Part shown: positions 47,991 through 62,034 of the stretch, in pieces | Numbering within the stretch: the stretch's first letter is position 1 | Layout of the letters: every line of letters begins with the position of its first letter | Source of the DNA: Toxonevra muliebris | Taxonomy: Eukaryota; Arthropoda; Insecta; Diptera; Pallopteridae | Assembly: GCA_963691655.1 (NCBI GenBank) | Contig: CAVNUY010000028.1 | Span: 24,177 to 88,176, forward strand | Reading direction: 5' to 3' | Length of the DNA: 64,000 bases | Notes under the pieces: model-generated | Told to the model about the DNA's origin: nothing | Database searches by the model: none | Seen by the model: only the letters and a program-made list of their open reading frames with translations | Translations under genes and position numbers: made by a program

Positions 47991-50900
47991 TTGGCAAATG
48001 CAGGATTGATCTACTCCTCAATACCTATGCACTGATACCCATGGCATGTCTGGCACATATGTACAAGTACTCCATATGACTACCAGTTCCTCCGCCCATT
48101 TTCACCCAACATGCAAATTTTCAAACAGCCGTTACTAGTAGACCGAAATTAATGTTAGATATTTGGGAAATGCAGGATTAATCTAATCCGCAATACCAAT
48201 CCACTGATACCCATGTCATATCTGGCACATATGTACAAGTGCTCCATATGACCACCAGTTCCTCCACCCATTTGCACCCAACATGCAAGTTTTAAAACAG
48301 CCGGTACTAGTAGACCGAAATTAATATTAGATATTTGGGAAATGCAGGATTGATCTACTCCTCAATACCTATCCACTGATACCCATGGCATGTCTGGCAC
48401 ATATGTACAAGTACTCCATATGACTACCAGTTCCTCCGCCCATTTTCACCCAACATGCAAATTTTCAAACAGCCGTTACTAGTAGACCGAAATTAATGTT
48501 AGATATTTGGGAAATGCAGGATTGATCTACTCCTCAATAGCTATCCACTGATACCCATGTCATATCTGGCACATATGTAGAAGTGCTCCATATGGCCACC
48601 AGTTCCTCCACTAATTTGCACCCAACATGCAAATTTTCAAACAGACGTTAGTAGTAGACAGAAATTAATGTTAGATATTTTGGAAATGCAGGATTGATCT
48701 GCTCCTCAATACATATCTACTGATACCCATGTCACGTCTGGCACATATGTACAAGTACTCCATATGACTACCAGTTCCTCCGCCCATTTGCACCCAACAT
48801 GCAAATTTTCAAACAGCCGTTACTAGTAGACCGAAATTAATGTTAGATATTTGGGAAATGCAGGATTGATCCACTCCTCAATAGCTATCTACTGATACCC
48901 ATGTCATGTCTGGCACATATGTAGAAGTGCTCCATATGACCACCAGTTCCTCCACCCATTTGCACCCAACATGCAAATTTTCAAACAGCCGTTACTAGTA
49001 GACCGAACTTAATGTTAGATATTTGGGAAATGCAGGATTGATCTACTCCTCAATAGCTATCCACTGATACCCATGTCATATCTGGCACATATGTAGAAGT
49101 GCTCCATATGGCCACCAGTTCCTCCACTAATTTGCACCCAACATGCAAATTTTCAAACAGACGTTAGTAGTAGACAGAAATTAATGTTAGATATTTTGGA
49201 AATGCAGGATTGATCTGCTCCTCAATACATATCTACTGATACCCATGTCATGTCTGGCACATATGTACAAGTGCTCCATATGGCCACCAGTTCTTCCACC
49301 TATTTGCACCCAATATGCAAATTTTCAAACAGCCGTTACTAGTAGACCGAAATTAATGTTAGATATTTGGGGAATGCAGGATTGATCTACTCCTCAATAC
49401 CTCTCCACTGATACCCATGTCATGTCTGGCACATATGTACAAGTACTCCATATGACTACCAGTTCCTCCGCCCATTTGCACCCAACATGCAAATTTTCAA
49501 ACAGCCGTTACTAGTAGACCGAAATTAATGTTAGATATTTGGGAAATGCAGGATTGATCCACTCCTCAATAGCTATCTACTGATACCCATGTCATGTCTG
49601 GCACATATGTACAAGTGCTCCATATGACCACCAGTTCTTCCACCTATTTGCACCCAATATGTAAATTTTCAAACAGCCGTTACTAGTAGACCGAAATTAA
49701 TGTTAGATATTTGGGAAATGCAGGATTGATCTACTCCTCAATACCTATCCACTGATACCCATGGCATGTCTGGCACATATGTACAAGTACTCCATATGAC
49801 TACCAGTTCCTCCGCCCATTTGCACCCAACATGCAAATTTTCAAACAGCCGTTACTAGTAGACCGAAAATAATGTTAGATATTTGGGAAATGCAGGATTG
49901 ATCCACTCCTCAATAGCTATCTACTGATACCCATGTCATGTCTGGCACATATGTACAAGTGCTCCATATGACCACCAGTTCTTCCACCTATTTGCACCCA
50001 ATATGTAAATTTTCAAACAGCCGTTACTAGTAGACCGAAATTAATGTTAGATATTTGGGAAATGCAGGATTGATCCACTCCTCAATAGCTATCTACTGAT
50101 ACCCATGTCATGTCTGGCACATATGTAGAAGTGCTCCATATGGCCACCAGTTCCTCCACCTATTTGCACCCAACATGCAAATTTTCAAACAGCCGTTACT
50201 AGTAGACCGAAATTAATGTTAGATATTTGGGAAATGCAGGATTGATCTACTCCTCAATACCTATCCACTGATACCCATGTCATGTCTGGCACATATGTAG
50301 AAGTGCACCATATGACCACCAGTTCCTCCGCCCATTTGCACCCAACATGCAAATTTTCAAACAGACGTTAGTAGTAGACCGAAATTAATGTTAGATATTT
50401 TGGAAATGCAGGATGGATCTGCTCCTCAATACCTAGCTACTGATACCCATGTGATATCTGACACATATGTAGAAGTGCTCCATATGTCCACCAGTTCCTC
50501 CACCCATTTGCACCCAACATGCAAATTTTCAAACAGACGTTTCTAGTAGACCGAAATTAATGTTAGATATTTGGGAAATGCAGGATTGATCTACTCCTCA
50601 ATACCTATCCACTGATACCCATGTCACGTCTGGCACATATGTACAAGTACTCCATATGACTACAAGTTCCTCCGCCCATTTGCACCCAACATGCAAATTT
50701 TCAAACAGCCGTTACTAGTAGACCGAAATTAATGTTAGATATTTGGGAAATGCAGGATTGATCCACTCCTCAATAGCTATCTACTGATACCCATGTCATG
50801 TCTGGCACATATGTAGAAGTGCTCCATATGGCCACCAGTTCCTCCACCTATTTGCACCCAACATGCAAATTTTCAAACAGCCGTTACTAGTAGACCGAAA

Positions 50901-53900
50901 TTAATGTTAGATATTTGGGAAATGCAGGATTGATCTACTCCTCAATACCTATCCACTGATACCCATGTCATATCTGGCACATATGTAGAAGTGCTCCATA
51001 TGGCGTCCAGTTCCTCCACCCATTTGCACCCAACATGCAAATTTTCAAACAGACGTTAGTAGTAGACCGAAATTAATGTTAGATATTTTGGAAATGCAGG
51101 ATTGATCTGCTCCTCAATACCTATCTACTGATACCCATGTGATATCTGGCACATACGTAGAAGTGCTCCATATGAGCACCAGTTCCTCCGCCCATTTGCA
51201 CCCAACATGCAAATTTTCAAACAGCCGTTACTAGTAGACCGAAATTAATGTTAGATATTTGGGAAATGCAGGATTGATCTACTCCTCAATACCTATCCAC
51301 TGATACCCATGTCATGTCTGGCACATATGTACAAGTACTCCATATGACTACCAGTTCCTCCGCCCATTTGCACCCAACATGCAAATTTTCAAACAGCCGT
51401 TACTAGTAGACCGAAATTAATGTTAGATATTTGGGAAATGCAGGATTGATCTACTCCTCAATACCTATCCACTGATACCCATGTCATATCTGGCACATAT
51501 GTAGAAGTGCTCCATATGGCCACCAGTTCCTCCACTCATTTGCAAGCAACATGCAAATTTTCAAACAGACGTTAGTAGTAGACCGAAATTAATGTTAGAT
51601 ATTTTGGAAATGCAGGATTGATCTGCTCCTCAATACCTATCTACTGATACCCATGTGATATCTAGCACATATGTAGAAGTGCTCCATATGACCACCAGTT
51701 CCTCCGCCCATTTGCACCCAACATTCAAATTTTCAAACAGACGTTACTAGTAGACCGAAATTAATGTTAGATATTTTGGAAATGCAGGATTGATCCACTC
51801 CTCAATAGCTATCTACTGATACCCATGTCATGCCTGGCACATATGTAGAAGTGCTCCTTATGGCCACCAGTTCCTCCACCTATTTGCACCCAACATGCAA
51901 ATTTTCAAACAGCCGTTACTAGTAGACCGAAATTATTGTTAGATATTTGGGAAATGCAGGATTGATCTACTCCTCAATAGCTATCTACTGATGCCCATGT
52001 CATGTCTGGCACATATGTACAAGTGCTCCATATGACCACCAGTTCCTCCACCCAATATGAAAGTTTTCAAACAGCCGTTACTAGTAGACCGAAATTAATG
52101 TTAGATATTTGGGAAATGCAGGATTGATCTACTCCTCAATAGCTATCTACTGATACCCATGTCATATCTGGCACATATGTAGAAGTGCTCCATATGGCCA
52201 CCAGTTCCTCCACTCATTTGCAAGCAACATGCAAATTTTCAAACAGACGTTAGTAGTAGACCGAAATTAATGTTAGATATTTTGGAAATGCAGGATTGAT
52301 CTGCTCCTCAATACCTATCTACTGATACCCATGTGATATCTAGCACATATGTAGAAGTGCTCCATATGACCACCAGTTCCTCCGCCCATTTGCACCCAAC
52401 ATGCAAATTTTCAAACAGCCGTTACTAGTAGACCGAAATTAATGTTAGATATTTGGGAAATGCAGGATTGATCCACTCCTCAATAGCTATCTACTGATAC
52501 CCATGCCATGTCTGGCACATATGTACAAGTGCTCCATATGACCAGCAGTTCTTCCACCTATTTGCACCCAACATGCAAATTTTCAAACAGCCGTTACTAG
52601 TAGACCGAACTTAATGTTAGATATTTGGGAAATGCAGGATTGATCTACTCCTCAATAGCTATCTACTGATGCCCATGTCATGTCTGGCACATATGTACAA
52701 GTGCTCCATATGACCACCAGTTCCTCCACCCAATATGAAAGTTTTCAAACAGCCGTTACTAGTAGACCGAAATTAATGTTAGATATTTGGGAAATGCAGG
52801 ATTGATCTACTCCTCAATACCTATCCACTGATACCCATGTCATGTCTGGCACATATGTAGAAGTGCTCCATATGGCCACCAGTTCCTCCACCTATTTGCA
52901 CCCAACATGCAAATTTTCAAACAGCCGTTACTAGTAGACCGAAATTAATGTTAGATATTTGGGAAATGCAGGATTGATCTACTCCTCAATAGCTATCCAC
53001 TGATACCCATGTCATGTCGGGCACATATGTAGAAGTGCTCCATATGGCCACCAGTTCCTCCACTCATTTGCACCCAACATGCAAATTTTCAAACAGACGT
53101 TAGTAGTAGACCGAAATTAATGTTAGATATTTTGGAAATGCAGGATTGATCTGCTCCTCAATACCTATCTACTGATACCCATGTGATATCTGGCACATAT
53201 GTAGAAGTGCTCCATATGACCACCAGTTCCTCCGCCCATTTGCACCCAACATGCAAATTTTCAAACAGCCGTTACTAGTAGACCGAAATTAATGTTAGAT
53301 ATTTGGGAAATGCAGGATTGATCCACTCCTCAATAGCTATCTACTGATACCCATGCCATGTCTGGCACATATGTACAAGTGCTCCATATGACCAGCAGTT
53401 CTTCCACCTATTTGCACCCAACATGCAAATTTTCAAACAGCCGTTACTAGTAGACCGAACTGAATGTTAGATATTTGGGAAATGCAGGATTGATCTACTC
53501 CTCAATAGCTATCTACTGATGCCCATGTCATGTCTGGCACATATGTACAAGTGCTCCATATGACCACCAGTTCCTCCACCCAATATGAAAGTTTTCAAAC
53601 AGCCGTTACTAGTAGACCGAAATTAATGTTAGATATTTTGGAAATGCAGGATTGATCCACTCCTCAATAGCTATCTACTGATACCCATGTCATGTCTGGC
53701 ACATATGTAGAAGTGCTCCATATGGCCACCAGTTCCTCCACCTATTTGCACCCAACATGCAAATTTTCAAACAGCCGTTACTAGTAGACCGAAATTAATG
53801 TTAGATATTTGGGAAATGCAGGATTGATCTACTCCTCAATAGCTATCCACTGATACCCATGTCATGTCGGGCACATATGTAGAAGTGCTCCATATTACCA

Positions 53901-54214
53901 CCAGTTCCTCCGCCCATTTGCACCCAACATGCAAATTTTCAAACCGCCGTTACTAGTAGACCGAAATTAATGTTAGATATTTGGGAAATGCAGGATTGAT
54001 CTACTCCTCAATAGCTATCCACTGATACCCATGTCATGTCGGGCACATATGTAGAAGTGCTCCATATGACCACCAGTTCCTCCGCCCATTTGCACCCAAC
54101 ATGCAAATTTTCAAACAGCCGTTACTAGTAGACCGAAATTAATGTTAGATATTTGGGAAATGCAGGATTGATCCACTCCTCAATAGCTATCTACTGATGC
54201 CCATGTCATGTCTG

Positions 54215-54258
54215 GCACATATGTACAAGTCATGTCTGGCACATATGTAGAAGTGCTC
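54215..54258 (+). repeat. Internal tandem duplication in a monomer
   Basis: The stretch catgtctggcacatatgta is present twice in a row within one monomer. The same event recurs near 58702, showing that both belong to one duplicated segment. Confidence 0.85.
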
Positions 54259-55199
54259 CATATGGCCACCAGTTCCTCCACCTATTTGCACCCAACATGC
54301 AAATTTTCAAACAGCTGTTACTAGTAGACCGAAATTAATGTTAGATATTTTGGAAATGCAGGATTGATCTGCTCCTCAAGACCTATCTACTGATACCCAA
54401 GTGATATCTGGCACATATGTAGAAGTGCTCCATATGTCCACCAGTTCCCCCACCCATTTGCACCCAACATGCAAATTTTCAAACAGACGTTACTAGTAGA
54501 CCGAAATTAATGTTAGATATTTGGGAAATGCAGGATTGATCCACTCCTCAATAGCTATCTACTGATACCCATGTCATGTCTGGCACATATGTACAAGTGC
54601 TCCATATGCCCACCAGTTCCTCCACCTATTTGCACCCAACATGCAAATTTTCAAACAGACGTTACTAGTAGACCGAAATTAATGTCAGATATTTGGGAAA
54701 TGCAGGATTGATCTACTCCTCAATAGCTATCCACTGATACCCGTGTCATGTCTGGCACATATGTAGAAGTGCTCCATATGACCACCAGTTCCTCCGCCCA
54801 TTTGCACCCAACATGCAAATTTTTAAACAGCCGTTACTAGTAGACCGAAATTAATGTTAGATATTTGGGAAATGCAGGATTGATCTACTCCTCAATACCT
54901 ATCCACTGATACCCATGTCATGTCTGGCACATATGTAGAAGTGCTCCATATGGCCACCAGTTCCTCCACCTATTTGCACCCAACATGCAAATTTTCAAAC
55001 AGCTGTTACTAGTAGACCGAAATTATTGTTAGATATTTGGGAAATGCAGGATTGATCTACTCCTCAATAGCTATCCACTGATACCCATGTCATGTCTGGC
55101 ACATATGTAGAAGTGCTCCATATGACCACCAGTTCCTCCGCCCATTTGCATCCAACATGCAAATTTTCAAACACCCGTTACTAGTAGACCGAAATTAAT

Positions 55200-55540
55200 G
55201 TTAGACATTTGGGAAATGCAGGATTGATCTACTCCTCAAATTTTCAAACAGACGTTAGTAGTAGATCGAAATTAATGTTAGATATTTTTTTGGAAATGCA
55301 GGATTGATCTGCTCCTCAATACCTATCTACTGATACCCATGTGATATCTGGCACATATGTAGAAGTGCTCCATATGACTATCAGTTCCTCCGCCCATTTG
55401 CACCCAACATGCAAATTTTCAAACAGCCGTTACTAGTAGACCGAAATTAATGTTAGACATTTGGGAAATGCAGGATTGATCTACTCCTCAAATTTTCAAA
55501 CAGACGTTAGTAGTAGATCGAAATTAATGTTAGATATTTG
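55200..55540 (+). repeat. Pair of short monomers with a ctcctcaa/attttc junction
   Basis: Near 55237 and again near 55489, actcctcaa is joined to attttcaaacagacg, which removes most of the monomer; gtagatcg follows both. The repeated event indicates a local duplication of the shortened unit. Confidence 0.8.
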
Positions 55541-58500
55541 GGAAATGCAGGATTGATCTACTCCTCAATACCTATCCACCGATACCCATGGCATGTCTGG
55601 CACATATGTACAAGTACTCCATATGACTACCAGTTCCTCCGCCCATTTGCACCCAACATGCAAATTTTCAAACAGCCGTTACTAGTAGACCGAAATTAAT
55701 GTTAGATATTTGGGAAATGCAGGATTGATCCACTCCTCAATAGCTATCTACTGATACCCATGTCATGTCTGGCACATATGTACAAGTGCTCCATATGACC
55801 ACCAGTTCTTCCACCTATTTGCACCCAATATGTAAATTTTCAAACAGCCGTTACTAGTAGACCGAAATTAATGTTAGATATTTGGGAAATGCAGGATTGA
55901 TCCACTCCTCAATAGCTATCTACTGATACCCATGTCATGTCTGGCACATATGTAGAAGTGCTCCATATGGCCACCAGTTCCTCCACCTATTTGCACCCAA
56001 CATGCAAATTTTCAAACAGCCGTTACTAGTAGACCGAAATTAATGTTAGATATTTGGGAAATGCAGGATTGATCTACTCCTCAATACCTATCCACTGATA
56101 CCCATGTCATGTCTGGCACATATGTAGAAGTGCACCATATGACCGCCAGTTCCTCCGCCCATTTGCACCCAACATGCAAATTTTCAAACAGACGTTAGTA
56201 GTAGACCGAAATTAATGTTAGATATTTTGGAAATGCAGGATGGATCTGCTCCTCAATACCTAGCTACTGATACCCATGTGATATCTGACACATATGTAGA
56301 AGTGCTCCATATGTCCACCAGTTCCTCCACCCATTTGCACCCAACATGCAAATTTTCAAACAGACGTTTCTAGTAGACCGAAATTAATGTTAGATATTTG
56401 GGAAATGCAGGATTGATCTACTCCTCAATACCTATCCACTGATACCCATGTCACGGTTGGCACATATGTACAAGTACTCCATATGACTACAAGTTCCTCC
56501 GCCCATTTGCACCCAACATGCAAATTTTCAAACAGCCGTTACTAGTAGACCGAAATTAATGTTAGATATTTGGGAAATGCAGGATTGATCCACTCCTCAA
56601 TAGCTATCTACTGATACCCATGTCATGTCTGGCACATATGTAGAAGTGCTCCATATGGCCACCAGTTCCTCCACCTATTTGCAACCAACATGCAAATTTT
56701 CAAACAGCCGTTACTAGTAGACCGAAATTATTGTTAGATATTTGGGAAATGCAGGATTGATCTACTCCTCAATACCTATCCACTGATACCCATGTCATAT
56801 CTGGCACATATGTAGAAGTGCTCCATATGGCGTCCAGTTCCTCCACCCATTTGCACCCAACATGCAAATTTTCAAACAGACGTTAGTAGTAGACCGAAAT
56901 TAATGTTAGATATTTTGGAAATGCAGGATTGATCTGCTCCTCAATACCTATCTACTGATACCCATGTGATATCTGGCACATACGTAGAAGTGCTCCATAT
57001 GAGCACCAGTTCCTCCGCCCATTTGCACCCAACATGCAAATTTTCAAACAGCCGTTTCTAGTAGACCGAAATTAATGTTAGATATTTGGGAAATGCAGGA
57101 TTGATCTACTCCTCAATACCTATCCACTGATACCCATGTCATGTCTGGCACATATGTACAAGTACTCCATATGACTACCAGTTCCTCCGCCCATTTGCAC
57201 CCAACATGCAAATTTTCAAACAGCCGTTACTAGTAGACCGAAATTAATGTTAGATATTTGGGAAATGCAGGATTGATCTACTCCTCAATACCTATCCACT
57301 GATACCCATGTCATATCTGGCACATATGTAGAAGTGCTCCATATGGCCACCAGTTCCTCCACTCATTTGCAAGCAACATGCAAATTTTCAAACAGACGTT
57401 AGTAGTAGACCGAAATTAATGTTAGATATTTTGGAAATGCAGGATTGATCTGCTCCTCAATACCTATCTACTGATACCCATGTGATATCTAGCACATATG
57501 TAGAAGTGCTCCATATGACCACCAGTTCCTCCGCCCATTTGCACCCAACATGCAAATTTTCAAACAGCCGTTACTAGTAGACCGAAATTAATGTTAGATA
57601 TTTTGGAAATGCAGGATTGATCCACTCCTCAATAGCTATCTACTGATACCCATGTCATGCCTGGCACATATGTAGAAGTGCTCCTTATGGCCACCAGTTC
57701 CTCCACCTATTTGCACCCAACATGCAAGTTTTCAAACAGCCGTTACTAGTAGACCGAAATTATTGTTAGATATTTGGGAAATGCAGGATTGATCTACTCC
57801 TCAATAGCTATCTACTGATACCCATGTCATATCTGGCACATATGTAGAAGTGCTCCATATGGCCACCAGTTCCTCCACTCATTTGCACCCAACATGCAAA
57901 TTTTCAAACAGACGTTAGTAGTTGACCGAAATTAATGTTAGATATTTTGGAAATGCAGGATTGATCTGCTCCTCAATACCTATCTACTGATACCCATGTG
58001 ATATCTGGCACATATGTAGAAGTGCTCCATATGACCACCAGTTCCTCCGCCCATTTGCACCCAACATGCAAATTTTCAAACAGCCGTTACTAGTAGACCG
58101 AAATTAATGTTAGATATTTGGGAAATGCAGGATTGATCCACTCCTCAATAGCTATCTACTGATACCCATGCCATGTCTGGCACATATGTACAAGTGCTCC
58201 ATATGACCAGCAGTTCTTCCACCTATTTGCACCCAACATGCAAATTTTCAAACAGCCGTTACTAGTAGACCGAACTTAATGTTAGATATTTGGGAAATGC
58301 AGGATTGATCTACTCCTCAATAGCTATCTACTGATGCCCATGTCATGTCTGGCACATATGTACAAGTGCTCCATATGACCACCAGTTCCTCCACCCAATA
58401 TGAAAGTTTTCAAACAGCCGTTACTAGTAGACCGAAATTAATGTTAGATATTTGGGAAATGCAGGATTGATCTACTCCTCAATAGCTATCCACTGATACC

Positions 58501-61500
58501 CATGTCATGTCGGGCACATATGCAGAAGTGCTCCATATGACCACCAGTTCCTCCGCCCATTTGCACCCAACATGCAAATTTTCAAACAGCCGTTACTAGT
58601 AGACCGAAATTAATGTTAGATATTTGGGAAATGCAGGATTGATCCACTCCTCAATAGCTATCTACTGATGCCCATGTCATGTCTGGCACATATGTACAAG
58701 TCATGTCTGGCACATATGTAGAAGTGCTCCATATGGCCACCAGTTCCTCCACCTATTTGCACCCAACATGCAAATTTTCAAACAGCCGTTACTAGTAGAC
58801 CGAAATTAATGTTAGATATTTTGGAAATGCAGGATTGATCTGCTCCTCAAGACCTATCTACTGATACCCAAGTGATATCTGGCACATATGTAGAAGTGCT
58901 CCATATGTCCACCAGTTCCTCCACCCATTTGCACCCAACATGCAAATTTTCAAACAGACGTTACTAGTAGACCGAAATTAATGTTAGATATTTGGGAAAT
59001 GCAGGATTGATCCACTCCTCAATAGCTATCTACTGATACCCATGTCATGTCTGGCACATATGTACAAGTGCTCCATATGCCCACCAGTTCCTCCACCTAT
59101 TTGCACCCAACATGCAAATTTTCAAACAGACGTTACTAGTAGACCGAAATTAATGTTAGATATTTTGGAAATGCAGGATTGATCTGCTCCTCAATACCTA
59201 TCTACTGATACCCATGTGATAGCTGGCACATATGTAGAAGTGCTCCATATGACCACCAGTTCCTCCGCCCATTTGCACCCAACATGCAAATTTTCAAACA
59301 GCCGTTACTAGTAGACCGAAATTAATGTTAGATATTTGGGAAATGCAGGATTGATCCACTCCTCAATAGCTATCCACTGATACCCATGTCATGTCTGGCA
59401 CATATGTAGAAGTGCTCCATATGGCCACCAGTTCCTCCACCTATTTGCACCCAACATGCAAATTTTCAAACAGCCGTTACTAGTAGACCAAAATTAATGT
59501 TAGATATTTGGGAAATGCAGGATTGATCTACTCCTCAATAGCTATCCACTGATACCCATGTCATGTCGGGCACATATGTAGAAGTGCTCCATATTACCAC
59601 CAGTTCCTCCACCCAATATGAAAGTTTTCAAACAGCCGTTACTAGTAGACCGAAATTAATGTTAGATATTTGGGAAATGCAGGATTGATCCACTCCTCAA
59701 TAGCTATCTACTGATACCCATGTCATGTCTGGCACATATGTAGAAGTGCTCCATATGGCCACCAGTTCCTCCACCTATTTGCACCCAACATGCAAATTTT
59801 CAAACAGCCGTTACTAGTAGACCGAAATTATTGTTAGATATTTGGGAAATGCAGGATTGATCTACTCCTCAATACCTATCTACTGATACCCATGTGATAT
59901 CTGGCACATATGTAGAAGTGCTCCATATGTCCACCAGTTCCTCCACCCATTTGCATCCAACATGCAGATTTTCAAACAGACGTTACTAGTAGACCGAAAT
60001 TAATGTTAGATATTTGGGAAATGCAGGATTAATCCACTCCTCAATAGCTATCTACTGATACCCATGTCATGTCTGGCACATATGTACAAGTGCTCCATAT
60101 GGCCACCAGTTCCTCCACCTATTTGCACCCAACATGCAAATTTTCAAACAGCCGTTACTAGTAGACCGAAATTAATGTTAGATATTTGGAAAATGCAGGA
60201 TTGATCCACTCCTCAATAGCTATCCACTGATACCCATGTCATGTCTGGCACATATGTAGAAGTGCTCCATATGGCCACCAGTTCCTCCACCTATTTGCAC
60301 CCAACATGCAAATTTTCAAACAGCCGTTACTAGTAGACCGAAATTAATGTTAGATATTTGGGAAATGCAGGATTGATCTACTCCTCAATAGCTATCTACT
60401 GATACCCATGTCATGTCTGGCACATATGCACAAGTGCTCCATATGACCACCAGTTCCTCCACCCAATATGAAAGTTTTCAAACAGCCGTTACTAGTAGAC
60501 CGAAATTAATGTTAGATATTTGGGAAATGCAGGATTGATCCACTCCTCAATAGCTATCTACTGATACCCATGTCATGTCTGGCACATATGTAGAAGTGCT
60601 CCATATGGCCACCAGTTCCTCCACCTATTTGCACCCAACATGCAAATTTTCAAACAGCCGTTACTAGTAGACCGAAATTATTGTTAGATATTTGGGAAAT
60701 GCAGGATTGATCTACTCCTCAATGCCTATCTACTGATACCCATGTGATATCTGGCACATATGTAGAAGTGCTCCATATGTCCACCAGTTCCTCCACCCAT
60801 TTGCATCCAACATGCAGATTTTCAAACAGACGTTACTAGTAGACCGAAATTAATGTTAGATATTTGGGAAATGCAGGATTAATCCACTCCTCAATAGCTA
60901 TCTACTGATACCCATGTCATGTCTGGCACATATGTACAAGTGCTCCATATGGCCACCAGTTCCTCCACCTATTTGCACCCAATATGCAAATTTTCAAACA
61001 GCCGTTACTAGTAGACCGAAATTAATGTTAGATATTTGGAAAATGCAGGATTGATCTACTCCTCAATAGCTATCCACTGATACCCATGTCATGTCTGGCA
61101 CATATGTAGAAGTGCTCCATATGACCACCAGTTCCTCCGCCCATTTGCACCCAACATGCAAATTTTCAAACAGCCGTTAGTAGTAGACCGAAATTAATGT
61201 TAGATATTTGGGAAATGCAGGATTGATCTACTCCTCAATAGCTATCCACTGATACCCATGTCATGTCGGGCACATATGTAGAAGTGCTCCATATGACCAC
61301 AAACAGCCGTTACTAGTAGACCGAAATTAATGTTAGATATTTGGGAAATGCAGGATTGATCCACTCCTCAATAGCTATCTACTGATACCCATGTCATGTC
61401 TGGCACATATGTAGAAGTGCTCCATATGGCCACCAGTTCCTCCACCTATTTGCACCCAACATGCAAATTTTCAAACAGCCGTTACTAGTAGACCGAAATT

Positions 61501-62034
61501 AATGTTAGATATTTGGGAAATGCAGGATTGATCCACTCCTCAATAGCTATCTACTGATACCCATGTCATGTCTGGCACATATGTAGAAGTGCTCCATATG
61601 GCCACCAGTTCCTCCACCTATTTGCACCCAACATGCAAATTTTCAAACAGCCGTTACTAGTAGACCGAAATTAATGTTAGATATTTGGGAAATGCAGGAT
61701 TGATCCACTCCTCAATAGCTATCTACTGATACCCATGTCATGTCTGGCACATATGTAGAAGTGCTCCATATGGCCACCAGTTCCTCCACCTATTTGCACC
61801 CAACATGCAAATTTTCAAACAGCCGTTACTAGTAGACCGAAATTAATGTTAGATATTTGGAAAATGCAGGATTGATCTACTCCTCAATAGCTATCCACTG
61901 ATACCCATGTCATGTCTGGCACATATGTAGAAGTGCTCCATATGACCACCAGTTCCTCCGCCCATTTGCACCCAACATGCAAATTTTCAAACAGCCGTTA
62001 CTAGTAGACCGAAATTAATGTTAGATATTTTGGA

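Larger units (their letters stand above)
49690..57818 (+). repeat. Segmental duplication, spacing 5,827 bp (about 49690-51991 and 55517-57818)
   Basis: Markers shared at +5,827: atggcatgtc (49761/55588), ggatggatct (50411/56238), tggcgtccag (51001/56828), tgcaagcaac (51541/57368) and gtgctcctta (51851/57678). The copies part at about 51991 and 57818. The interval between them holds further irregular monomers, including the 162-bp type ending cccaatatgaaag. Confidence 0.87.
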
